Source: Maylandia zebra
Taxonomy: Eukaryota > Chordata > Actinopteri > Cichliformes > Cichlidae
DNA: 64,000 nucleotides
NCBI RefSeq assembly: GCF_041146795.1
Contig: NC_135179.1
Coordinates: 26,647,047 to 26,711,046, forward strand
Reading direction: 5' to 3'
Position 1 is the stretch's first letter; the number at the start of each line of letters is the position of its first letter. The notes beneath the pieces are model-generated. The model made no database searches and was not told the origin of the DNA. It saw only the letters and a program-made list of their open reading frames with translations. The position numbers were made by a program, and so were the translations under genes. This document shows, piece after piece, positions 31,301-59,016 of this stretch.

Positions 31301-34080
31301 TGTTTTATTCATGTGTTCCTGGTGTGGCACCCCCCCACCCCCACCCCACCGCCACCCACCAAAAAATACCAGAATGCAGATTTATTATGTTTGTTGATGA
31401 AATGACTTTGAAATAAATGGGACTTTTTACAAATGCAGATTGGTTGCTTTTGTTCTAATTTTGTCGGTGGTGAAAGAATTCCATGTTTTTGCTGATTTCT
31501 CCGAGTCATAAATATAAACCTGGACTCTTGAGGATTTCTCCCTTGTTTACTCGTGGCTTTAAGCCATAATTGTATATACCACACATACCCACTTAGCCGA
31601 AATTATGGATAATATCTCAGAGTGTTGAAGCTATTTTGTTGAATATACACTGTTTAGGATTTGTGTTTTTTATTCCCTTTGTAGAAATGAGGGATTCTGA
31701 AGCCTTCTGGTGTGATTCAGTTTTCTACACTTGGAAACAAACCCCATAAACAAAGTGATATTAATAAGGTCGTAAGATCAACTTTTATTCTTTATTTTTA
31801 TCCCCCAAACACTGAATTTGCTTCCACAGATTGTACGTGTAAAACATTCAACAGCTGAAATATAGAAAAAATAGAGGGAGTCCATTAGCAGGACACAGCC
31901 ACATAGAGACTAGCAGGAGTGCGAAGACAACTCTGCACAAACTACTCCATAGTATTAAGGATGCAGTTTGTTTGTGGCAGAGGGCATGCAGCTCCTGCCC
32001 AAACAAACTTTTCTACCTGCACTCTCCTGAAAGAAAACAGAAGCGAAGCTGAACCTCACAGTAAATATTCAACACATGCTGTGGCAAAATTCTCATGGGT
32101 GCAAAAAAAAAGAACAAGTTAACCTCCAGTCGTCCGCTCAACCGTGCTGCTAGTGGGCAGGTGGGGGTACAGTGCAGTCACTCCTTGTTTCTCCGTGTCC
32201 CTGCCGGCTTGTCCCTCTTTACCCTCGCCCCTTGGCGAATCTGACTTTGCTCCCTTTTCAGCGTAAAAACCCAGGAGGAGGAGGAGGGGAGCACTTCTGT
32301 TCCGCCTGATCCGTAGCAAGCCACGAGGGCCATTTCCACAGCAGGGCTCCAAATGCTGAAGTGGAGATAATCAATAGTTAATGGGGGCAGAAATGTAATG
32401 ACAGTGAAGGATGACATTTCAACCTGGGGGAAGGTGTATGTGCACTGAACGCTGCTGCATGTATGTTGATGTGTGCCCAGGGCAGTTATGAGTTCACAGC
32501 CAGCTTCTAATGTTATATTAATGATTTCCTTTTTCAACCTGACACAGGCAGGAGTGAGCGGGCCATTGCTGGAGCTTGCTGCCATAATGCAGTTTTGGAA
32601 AAAAAAGCTATTTAGAGGTAAATAAGAAAATAAATAATTTTTTAAAGGTGTACAGGCTGACGCTCAGGCCCTGATGAAAAACGGCTGCAATACTTTGCAG
32701 ACTTGCATGTCTGTGGTGCAGATTGGGATTTCTTCTTTTAAACTTCCATCACACACAATAAGTCTGTATGCTAGACTTTTTATTATGAAGCTTCACATTC
32801 ATAATCCTTAAAGTGAGGCTTTATTCCAGCGTATAAGCAGTAAATATGCAACCAATAGTCTGCTCTTATAAACAATATCCCTTAGATTTATATTTCAGAA
32901 GCTTTGCTTTATCTTAAAGTTTGTTTGTTTTATCCATATAAGGAATACTTTTTTAGAGACCTGAACAGCATATAGTCTGCTGCTGTTGTTTTACCAACTG
33001 CATTTCTAGGATAATTTCTTTGTGTGCTCAGGTAGTGCTACCAGTGATGGAGAAGGTAAAAGTACCAAAACGGCTTCATAAAAGGGAACAGAAATCCTAC
33101 AAATTCACTTTCAAAGTAAAATTAAAAGAGTGGCTTCAATAATCTGAAGTCTAAATGTGCATCCAGCTACTATATAGGTAGACTGTATGTGCATTTACAT
33201 ATAATGTAGCTGGGCAAAGTGGAGTGAATGTGGAAGAACATCAGTTATGGCTGCATCAGGTCAAACTGTCACTCTGCTCAGCTTTGTTCTGTGACCACAT
33301 AGTTGCTAAGCTAATGGCATTTCCTTTCTAACAGCACCAGCTAAGATAATACACCTGCTGGATATTGTGCTGTGAACAGGCTATCATGGTGGTGTTAGAT
33401 TTTTTTTTCCTCAGCTGCTGTGCCCAGGAATTTATCTTTTACTCACAGCTGTCAGGTAAATGCAGTGAAGTATGAAGCATGCTATCTCCTTGGACTGCAA
33501 GAAAAAAAAAGTTTTAGGCATGAAAATGAAAATAAAACTAAGCTGAAAATAGGCTAAAACTGACAGCGTGGCGACTTATTGGCGACTTTGTGCTGCTAGT
33601 CATTTAAACTCACCTCCAACTGGCAACAATAAATAATGACTAACTAATGTGAAATAATGTCTTAAACCATTTAAGACCTTTTTGGTAATGAAACAGGCAA
33701 ATGAACAATAAAACGGGATCTCTATGGATTACATGACTATGTGACACTGATGAACAGCGGGCTGTTGAGGGGATGCAATTCACAGCTTCAGTTAAGATAA
33801 ATCAGGTAAGAGGAGGAATCTTGGCCGCACACACACAGAAAACATCTTTATGCAACAATTAATCAGAATCTTACATCAGGTGCTTTAGTCTTTTTCTTTT
33901 CTGGCACCAAATTACCCCCAAAGACCAAAGTGCGCCATGGAAAACGACTCCCTAATTCCAGATAATTAGGTAAAGTCGTTAATCACAGCAGCGAGTGAAC
34001 CTTCTGAACCGACCTGTGAAACATCCATCGGGCTCACTAATTGACTGCCTGTTGTCTTGGAGCCATATTTAACTGCTCCA
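31301..34080. other. Intergenic DNA between pcbp4 and vwc2
   Basis: No gene is recognised. The 135-codon minus-strand frame at 32178-32585 has no family features and no splice partners. Confidence 0.4.
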
Positions 34081-34469
34081 TCTAGCGGTCTCTCGGCTGA
34101 ACGTGACGTCGGAGCGCTGCTGCCTCTCTTCTCTCCCCCATTTATTAAATTATTTAATTTTTTTTGTCACCGTGAGAAATAAAGTGCCAGTGTAGGGCAG
34201 CAACATCAGTAGCGCTTTGAAACCGTGGCTGTTCGCCGCAGACGGAGCGCTCTCACTCACTGCGCCGATGAAAGTTGAGCGCAGCACGCTGATGACCTGC
34301 GAGCTTCCTCCGGGGAAACTGTGCATTTGACTGGCTTAACGAGCGCCTGTTCCCATCTCTACACTACACATCATTTGTTGCTGTCTTGAGCTCCGCTGTC
34401 CAGCAGGCTGAAGGCTGTGTGTTTGAACCCAGCGCACTCACGGATACGGACTCACTCCGAGGATCACAG
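34081..34469 (+). promoter_or_regulatory. vwc2: Candidate vwc2 promoter and non-coding first exon
   Basis: A CpG-rich island within AT-rich DNA, with a CRE-like TGACGTC at 34104-34110. It ends in a good donor (CACAG|GTGAAT) after 34469. It lies upstream of, and on the same strand as, vwc2, whose coding exon has an acceptor at 44319. Linking the two is an inference. Confidence 0.4.
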
Positions 34470-35126
34470 GTGAATAAGGATGCATCAGTGTTCCTGTGTG
34501 GAGGTTTTTTCTTCTTCTTCTCTTATTTGCTTGTCTTAAATTGCTTGAACGCTCGGGCTTCAGATCAACTTAGTTGACTGTGAATAAGCTAATTTATGTT
34601 TTCTGCTCTAATGTTCTTTTGCATTTCCTTGATGTTCCCACTCTCTGTGTCACAGTAAAGCCACCGTGCATGCATTTAATTGCACCTATCACCTAATCCC
34701 ATGCAAATTAGCTTGATTGGAGAAAACTAACGCAGATTGTCGCAACCTACTGTTGCACCTGTGGCTGTTATTGTAAGTTCATTATGTGTTTTTTTAAATA
34801 TGTAATATAGGACTGAGGATTTTCTAAGAGAGGTTTCAGACTCTGCTCACACACTTAGGGGTGCACCATCCAGTCAGCACAGCCTTTACCAGCAGAGCCG
34901 AGCCGAGCAGGCAGCCGAAACCCACAATCCAATGTATTCATTATTTAATATATTCATAGTATCCAGAAAAGTAGGGGGTAGGGTCTCAGGATTCTATATG
35001 TTTTGTGATACTGTAGGCTTGTTGTTGTTATTATTATTATTTGGTAAATTCTGTTCTGATTTGTTCATTTTTTTATTGAAATGCTAGTTCCGTTTTGGGT
35101 GTGTTCCAGCTGCATACCCATCACTG

Positions 35127-35171
<45 letters not shown>

Positions 35172-37129
35172 CTTCTCTTTGTTCTTATTGAGAAACACAC
35201 AAAAAACAGCTTTTTAAATTCTCTTTTCCTTAATATAGTTCCAGCCTCAGACTTTCCCTAGTTGGCTTTGTTGCAAGAGCAAACCACTTACCTTCTTGCA
35301 CTGCATATAACCTTAAAGCCTGTATGACAGTTTTGCAAGGGCTGTTGGTTTGCATGTTTAGGCAAACTTTCTTCTGATTTGGGTCACTAGTAAGATTTAC
35401 AGTCAGAGGACAAAATTCAATTAGACAGCCCTGCAGCAATCTTTACTCACTGGCAGATGGCTTTATGCTCTTGGATCCTGCCTTAGTGTCCCTTATTGCT
35501 CTAATTGGATTTCATCATTTCACACTGTTTATCTGTATGAAAATGAATTTTAAAACGCAGCATCATTAATTCAATACTCTCTCAGCCCTGTCAGATCCAA
35601 GCCCACAAGTCACCACCGCCTAAGCATTTCACATCTCATCCCCTGCGATGGGCTTTGTCATAAATTGAAGCAGACCTCAGAGTAAATTGTTATGTTGATG
35701 GCATGTTGGGTTGTTGGAGGAGTCTAACTAGGAGAATCTGTAATCTGTGTGCAATAAATGAAGTGCATGCAGTGGCGAGGGCATATTTGTCTGTCTGAGT
35801 TTATTCTAGCCCTGAGGAGATGGTTTTCCTCTCAATGACATCCACTTTGATTTTACATAGGGACATTCGCAGGAGTTGCATTCCCCAAGACAATGTGAAT
35901 ATGATGTTTGCTTATCTGGTAGTGCTGCTTGTCAGACATACGTTGTGTACTATACCAGCCTTACACAGAGAAGGAAACAAAAAAGGGTGCTGATACTGTA
36001 GTCTCGCCACTGCTGCATCCCTTTCCCATCGCTTTCTGTCACCGTGAAGCGTTTCACTGGGATCAGATTTGCAAATTGTCCTATTTATTCTTTTAAATAC
36101 CACTCCTATTAATTAAGATTAAATGCTAATTAGAAACAAACAGCTTAGTTGGGGCGTAGAAAATTTCTGGAGATGAGCGAGCTGCCTCAGTACATTTGAC
36201 CCTATTTATAGCATTATTGCGAGACTGAACAGCCATCAACCCCCCTAACTGAGTGACATCTAAGAAGAAAGTAATAGGGAGGTCAGCCTTTACACAACTC
36301 AAGCGCCACGGTTTGTGTTATTGAAACCTTGCCAGTTCAATTTATATGAATAATAGTATCGTATTTGTCAAGGTGGAGCTAAAAATTGCACTCAGATCTC
36401 AGGTTGTTGTGGCAGGACTTATCGTCCATATTCGCTCTGCTGTGTAATGAAAACGACAATAATTTATGAGTCATGAATCAATGCGATGGTGAGCTTCACT
36501 GAAGCGTGAAGCTGCAGCTAGGCTGAATCCCGTTTTGATTAATCATTGTTGCTGCACCTCAGTGGTCAAACCTACTATGTTCGGTTGCCTGAGATGTAAA
36601 CAAAACTCTGGCCTTTGACAGAGGGGATTTATAACTTCAGCGACGATAATGACTGAACTGGTGCTGGTGCCAAACACCGAGGCTGGATGTTGAGTCCGTT
36701 CACTCCGGCGCAGGAAGCCACAGAAATATTTAAATGTCAGATGGAAGTGGAAGCATGGTCGGTCCTCAAAAGTAATAGCACGGGGACCGGCAGGAGTTAG
36801 ATTTGCAATTTTAATGGTTGGAGCAGAATAACAAAATGAAATTGTATTATCAAGGGATAATTATAGTGCCATGCAGAAGGTTGGTCCACATTTCTGCAAC
36901 AGTGAACAGTTAAGTGAGTAGAAAATGAAGTGAACTCCAAAAAGGGAAAAACTATTTCAACATTTGGAGATAGATTTGTCTGTCATTTCTATTGTGTAGA
37001 ACTGCAGAGTGTGAAAACAGGAAAGGTGCGTGCCTCATTCACACAAGCACCTTTTCCCCCTATGCTGAAATGCTTTCTATCTAATATGTACACACATTGG
37101 CAATATAATGAATGCATTGGCAGCAACTA
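34470..37129. other. Putative vwc2 5-prime intron, first part
   Basis: Apart from the ATC repeat no element is recognised. The stretch 36340-36560 is complex and rich in TAAT-like motifs, the look of a conserved non-coding element, but that cannot be shown from one genome. Confidence 0.35.
35127..35171. repeat. ATC trinucleotide microsatellite
   Basis: About 15 uninterrupted TCA/ATC units. Confidence 0.95.
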
Positions 37130-37235
37130 GGGGTTCAGTATCTTGCCCCCGAGTATACTTTGCCATGCAGACTTGAGGACCCAGGGCTTGAACCATCAAC
37201 CTTTCAATTTAATAGTTCTGCCACATGAGCCACAG
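37130..37235 (+). repeat. Fragment of a dispersed fish repeat
   Basis: Contains GGGTTCAGTATCTTGCC, ATGCAGACTTGAGGACCCAG and GCCACATGAGCCACAGC, in the same order as the better preserved element at 62010-62290. Confidence 0.5.
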
Positions 37236-37339
37236 CTACTACCCCCAGTCTTTCCTAACCTTGGATTATCTTTTCCAAGGCTTTTTCACACTTGTCATAA
37301 TGAAACACCATATTGGAAGTTTCAAAGTTTTATAAATAC

Positions 37340-37985
37340 TCCGACTTCTTCTTCAGCTTGTGTCAAAAAATCCTGCACCCAAACAGCACTCTACCTACAA
37401 AGCAAGGGACTGCTATGAGGGGAAGACATTCAGGGAGCTCTTTGCTCAGTTCGTTAGGAAGATGAAAGCTAACGGGAGTGGTGGAGATCAAGTTGAGGTC
37501 TGGAAGACCAAGACAATGTTCAGAGACAGCCGCCACCTGGATTGCAAGAAAGGCAAAACACAGATGTGTTTGAGGTAGATTTCACAGAAAAAAAAAGAAG
37601 AATTCATGAAAAGAAGACTTCTTTAACTTCACAGAGGTGTATAGGTCGTGCTTTGGGCTTTTGTTGCAGCCAGCGGAATAGGGAGCATTTCACCGGCAGA
37701 GGGAAGAATCGATTCAATTAAATACCTGCAAACTCTAGAAGCATCACAGTTTGAGTCTGTAAAAAAAGATGAGAAGATGAGACGAGGCTGGCTTCTACAT
37801 CGGGGCAATGATCCTGAACACACCTTAAAATTCAGAGTCAAATACGAAAAGAAACTAAAGGCTGTTTGTTTTTTTTCCCATGGCTCTGATAGTCTGTCGG
37901 CCTAAATACCATGAAAAATCTGTGGCCAAACCTCAAAAGAACACAGAAGTTGAAGCTTTTGCAAGAATATTTAACAAATTCAGAA
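37340..37985 (+). pseudogene. Decayed Tc1-type transposase
   Basis: Read on the plus strand in shifting frames, the segment follows a Tc1 transposase: a glycine-rich GNREHFTGR-like stretch (TTGTTGCAGCCAGCGGAATA region), NDPEHTLK standing for the NDPKHT motif with the second catalytic Asp (37806-37830), an ENLWPNLK-like motif (37910-37940), and the tail EAFARIFNKF. Stops and frameshifts make it dead. It lies in the putative first intron of vwc2. Confidence 0.7.
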
Positions 37986-40900
37986 TAAATAAATAAATGA
38001 CTCTTAACTTCTACAGCAAGTTGTGTTACTTGCCAAAAGATTAGCTATTAAGCACTGACCATGCCGGGTGCCCAGCAGGGTGCCCAGCTGTTTCCTCGTT
38101 TCTTGATTTTCTCACTCTAACTTTATTCCTAGTGGAAATTAGGACATCTTTTATTCATTTAACTGTACTAACAGAAATTTTCAAGAGGGCAAGCTTTTGC
38201 ATGTCCCTGTAAAATTCCCTTCAGTTAGATAGACACAAATCCAAGGTTACATCCTCTGTGTATATGGTAATTGTTGCTAACTGCATGCAGAGAATTGAAG
38301 GATAGAGCTACATGAAGGCATATCAGCTGAAGTTTGGGGTGGACGAGGGGAAAACAATCTGTAACATACAGTAAGGCAATTCCCATTCTTTTAATATGGA
38401 CATGCTGATATGCATCCATCTCTTACATCTTCTTATTACCCTGGAATTAAATTTTGGGCTAGCACTTAGTATCTATAAATTTGATCTAATTTATCCAGAG
38501 AAAATCACATTATTTAGTATTTTTCCCAGGAAAAATATAGGTGGAAAAAACAACAGGCTGCTTTCGAAGGCACAGTCGAAACAAATAGCGTAATAAATAA
38601 TAAATTATAATAAAAACGCACAATATTTAATGGCAAGTTTCATGTACTGTGATGTAGCTATGATCAGTGAAAGTGCATTACAACAGGAGAACACTGTCAG
38701 TGCTTTTCTTCTTGACCTATGTATTGCCTGGTTACAGAATATTAATAATTGCATATGTTCTCCCTTAAATATGTTATTTGACCTTATTAAAAACCAATTT
38801 GCAGGAAAGTATTAAGGCAGAGCCCTTCCTCTGCTCTAAGCTGGGTATAATGAAGGTGACAAAACACAGGAATGTCCATAAAACAGTGTTGATATAGCAA
38901 GCAAGGAAATATTAAATAAGATATGAATATTTAATAGGTTACATCAGCCATGCAAACAGAAATAATTACATTTTATGTGCAGTGAAGTCATTTGCAGACA
39001 GTACATTAACCTACAAAGTGACATGAATAATGTTTGGGGATGGCTAAACCCATGAGACATCTAACTCCCTTAGACTTATATTAGCCAGTAAAACAAATCC
39101 AAAGACATTTATCTGGGATTTGGATGGTGTAGTGCAATATGAAATGTATTGACAAGACAGCCACATTTTTCTATAGTAGTGCATGATTTATAGCGCATGT
39201 GTTGCAGGAATTTAGAGACCCGAATCTGTTTTTATACTAATGAATGCGATGTTGTATTTCACGGGAAATCTGCTTCCTTTGCTGTCAGTTTCCAGCAGAG
39301 GTCTTCCTGCTGTTCAGCCTGTCAGGCCTGAGGTTTGAACCGACAACTTTCACATCGCTGTCTGAAAGCCGGCCGACCATAACCTGCTTTAAAGTCCCAG
39401 TCATTAAACTTTAATACAATATGACCACTCCAGAGACGTTTTAGTCTTATATTTGAGATATATATTGTATTCCCGGGGTGTGTGGTTTGTTCTCCTGGAG
39501 TCTGTTTGCATCATTATTTATTAATCAAAAATTGGACGACCGTCAGATCAAGTCTCAGCACAACAGCAAAGATAAGCTTCTGTTTTTTTATTGGCATTAT
39601 TATGATGCATGTGTTAGTGTAACTGTTTTGGTCCAAGGCACTGTAATATAATACAAACTGCATGTCTGGGGATTTGAACTTTTCTCATACATATTTCTTG
39701 TTTAACTGACTTAAAAAAAAGTCTTTGCCTAGACCTTAATCTCATTTTAGCACCTTATGTCACTTAATAATTGCTTGCACCACTTCACTTGGCACAGTAC
39801 AGAATCCTGCCACTTGCCAAAGCGATTTAAAAAAAAAAAGGGGGGGAAATGCGCATCCACTAGACTCTGTGTGGTTCAAAAAGTGACTGCTCTCCCATAA
39901 AAACAAAAATATATACACATAAACACACCTAATTTTCCATCAAGTGTTTGTTTTCCAGCGATAAGTATTTGCTGTTAATTGGAGAGTTGCTTTTCCACTT
40001 ACAAAGCTGAATTTCCTTCTTTATTTTGCTCAGAAGTGGGTGTTCTGAAGTGTCACACGTGTGAATGAACTCACTGATACCAGCTTATATAATCTCTGGT
40101 ATGCTTTTGATTGATGGCTGCAGCCGGTAGTTAGCATAAATCTGAGATGTGCTTTGAGGTCACACCTGTGCAGGGTTTGTGACCGAGCGCAAGAGCGCTG
40201 TTGTTACCTCGGCAGGCAAAAACACAGACTTGCTACATCACAATTAGGTCCCTAAAGAGACTATGGTTGCAGCGTGAAAGACACTAGGTGATTAATGCAA
40301 ATAATTTATGTAATATTCAATGCTGTATTCTGCAGCGACATGTAGACTGACACTGTATTGTATGTTCATGTCACTTCTTAGTTGTGTTTTTTCTCTTCCT
40401 GCCAGAACGTCTTAGCGAGCACTGAAGATAGAGCAGTGAAGCAAAAAACCCAGAATTCTTTGCAGAGCTGTAGGCCAAAGATAAATCCATGACCTTTCAG
40501 CAAATAGCTTATATGCAACATTATAAATATAAAAAACGCTTGCCATCACTTGAACCTGAGGAGTGGTAATGAAGAAGTATCCACAAAGGCATCTTGAACA
40601 GTGAAAATATTTTCAGTGTTTTCAATCCAGTGTGTAAATCTTCCTGACATTTGGTACACATTATGCTGTGTGCTGGAGAATTAATTAGATAGACATTTGG
40701 AAAAGATGTGATCTGTATGAAAATGGCAAGATGGCATAAGGATAAGGCTAATGGATGTAGGCAACAACTTGATTTGCCGATGCTGGGAATCTGCATAATT
40801 TTGTAAAGAGTTTGTTGTCAAGAGATAAAAAAGATGCTACTGTTTCCTTTTCTTACCTTTAACAAATCCAATAAGAAAAATAAATAAATAAATAAAACCA

Positions 40901-41419
40901 GAACCAAAACCTGTCTGCGGCTTTTAGTAGCTATCCCATTGATTCCTGAAGTAATGAAATGGGTCTTAGATGTAATAGTTTTTATTTTATTTTATCAGGA
41001 GTATGTGTTTTCATAAAAACAGCAGGGAACTGTGGCTTGAAGTAGAAGTTATACAAAAGCAAGTAAATGGTACATTTGTTTAGGACTATTTTCAGCCATG
41101 GGTACACATGTAGTTCTGTAGTGAGCACTCACGTCACCAGTGTATATCATCTCTGTAAGTGGATAGTTAGCAACCCTTTGACTGTGTTGTATGTTGGAGG
41201 AAGAATGGAAAAGAGACTTAAGTGTGTTCAGTGCTTATTATTGTCTGAATAGGAAGAGAATAAATGTACTGGTTATGGCACCACAGAGAAGCCAGTGAGG
41301 ATGGATCTTAAAGCTGGTCTGAAAAGCTTGAAATTAATAAGCACAAACTAAAACGATTGACGTTTTTTAGTTTGTGAGGATTTTTCATCTATCAACCAAG
41401 AAATGTCTTAAACCTTCAT
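37986..41419. other. Putative vwc2 5-prime intron, middle part
   Basis: No gene or dated element is seen. A short AAAT repeat lies at about 40877-40897 and an A9G7 run near 39831-39846. Confidence 0.4.
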
Positions 41420-41560
41420 TCTTTCTAATGGCCAGCAGGGGGCGACTCCTGTAGTTACATAGTGTTGTATATTAGTCTGTGGGGAAATGGCTCATCTATG
41501 ATCTTCAAAACGTTTTTAAACGTGTTTATGGTCTAAATATCTAACTTGAAGTGTTACTGG
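41420..41560. repeat. Dispersed repeat carrying a CTCF-like motif
   Basis: TAATGGCCAGCAGGGGGCGACTC-type sequence followed by a TTTATGGTCTAAATAT stretch resembles a common fish repeat. CCAGCAGGGGGCGAC at 41432-41446 closely fits the CTCF core consensus, differing only near its end. Confidence 0.45.
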
Positions 41561-41989
41561 ATGGAAAAAGATCAAAATCGTGTTTATGCTGATTACATTC
41601 AGTGGCATGTGCCAATATTTTTGTGACTCGTGGTCATGCACCTCTTGATTTTTGTAATCTGGTCCATTAACCCTAAAATGCAGCTGTGTTGAATGCACAA
41701 ATGTACCATTGTATTGGTTTTTATGGCTGTTTTAATGGTATATCAGTACAGAATCTCAGAGATATATAGATATACTGAAGAAGATACTGCAACAATTTGA
41801 AAAGATGAGACTTTGTGGAAAACATTTAAAAAACAAAACCCAAACACTTTGCAATGTCTTTGCTTCCAGTTTTGACTTCTTCGCTTCCTATATCAGCGCT
41901 GATGTGGCGGCACTGTCTGAGTGGTGACCTCTATCGTACAGGAGAATAATGCACCTTAACAGCAAGCATAAATAGAAGTGACTGTGTGA

Positions 41990-42226
41990 TGATGTAAAGC
42001 ATGCAAAGCACAGTCGGCAGTCCAAAGATCTGCATGGGGTTAGGTTAATTGGTGATTCTAAATCGGTCATAGGTGTGAGCATGAACGATTGTCTCTCACT
42101 CTGTGTTGGCCCCGTGAGAGAGTAGCGACCTGCCCAGGCTGTGCCCGACCTTTTACCCTATGACAGCTGGGACAGGCTCCAGCCCCACTGTGATCCTAAA
42201 CTGGCTAACCGGAAACGGATGGATGG
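41990..42226 (+). repeat. LINE/SINE-tail type dispersed repeat
   Basis: Has GGTTAATTGGTGATTCTAAAT, CAGCTGGGACAGGCTCCAGC and ends GGAAACGGATGGATGG. This tail is widespread in teleost genomes. It is the opposite orientation of the family at 28095-28440. Confidence 0.6.
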
Positions 42227-58689
<16,463 letters not shown>

Positions 58690-59016
58690 AGACTGGCACG
58701 GCGACGAGAGAGGGACATTGGCACGCAACACCAGTGCCGAGCCTCATGCACACTCTCAGCCTTTCACCCAGTCTACCGGGCATCAGGGTCGGACAGCACC
58801 CCTCAAGCATTTCAGCATTAATACTGTAGTCATTACTGAAACGATGCTTTTATGAAAGTTTATAATCCACACACAGAATATCTATTTATCTATGTATTAA
58901 ATTATTTATGAATATATATATGAAATATAGGAGTCATTAATGCTGAAACAGTGGAAGACTATTTTTTATAGTATCTGTATTTTATTAAGCAATGTATTGG
59001 ACCAGAGGTCAATAAA
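58690..59016 (+). other. vwc2: Probable vwc2 3-prime UTR
   Basis: Sequence from the stop codon to a canonical AATAAA at 59011-59016. It is AT-rich from 58855 to 58990, with ATTTA motifs that can destabilise mRNA. A second AATAAA is at 59359-59364, so a longer form is possible. Confidence 0.5.
59011..59016 (+). terminator. vwc2: Candidate vwc2 poly(A) signal
   Basis: AATAAA 322 bases after the stop codon, on the coding strand. Confidence 0.5.

Noticed and set aside
32178..32585. 135-codon minus-strand open frame between pcbp4 and vwc2
   Set aside because: No family resemblance and no splice partners were seen. A chance frame is more likely.
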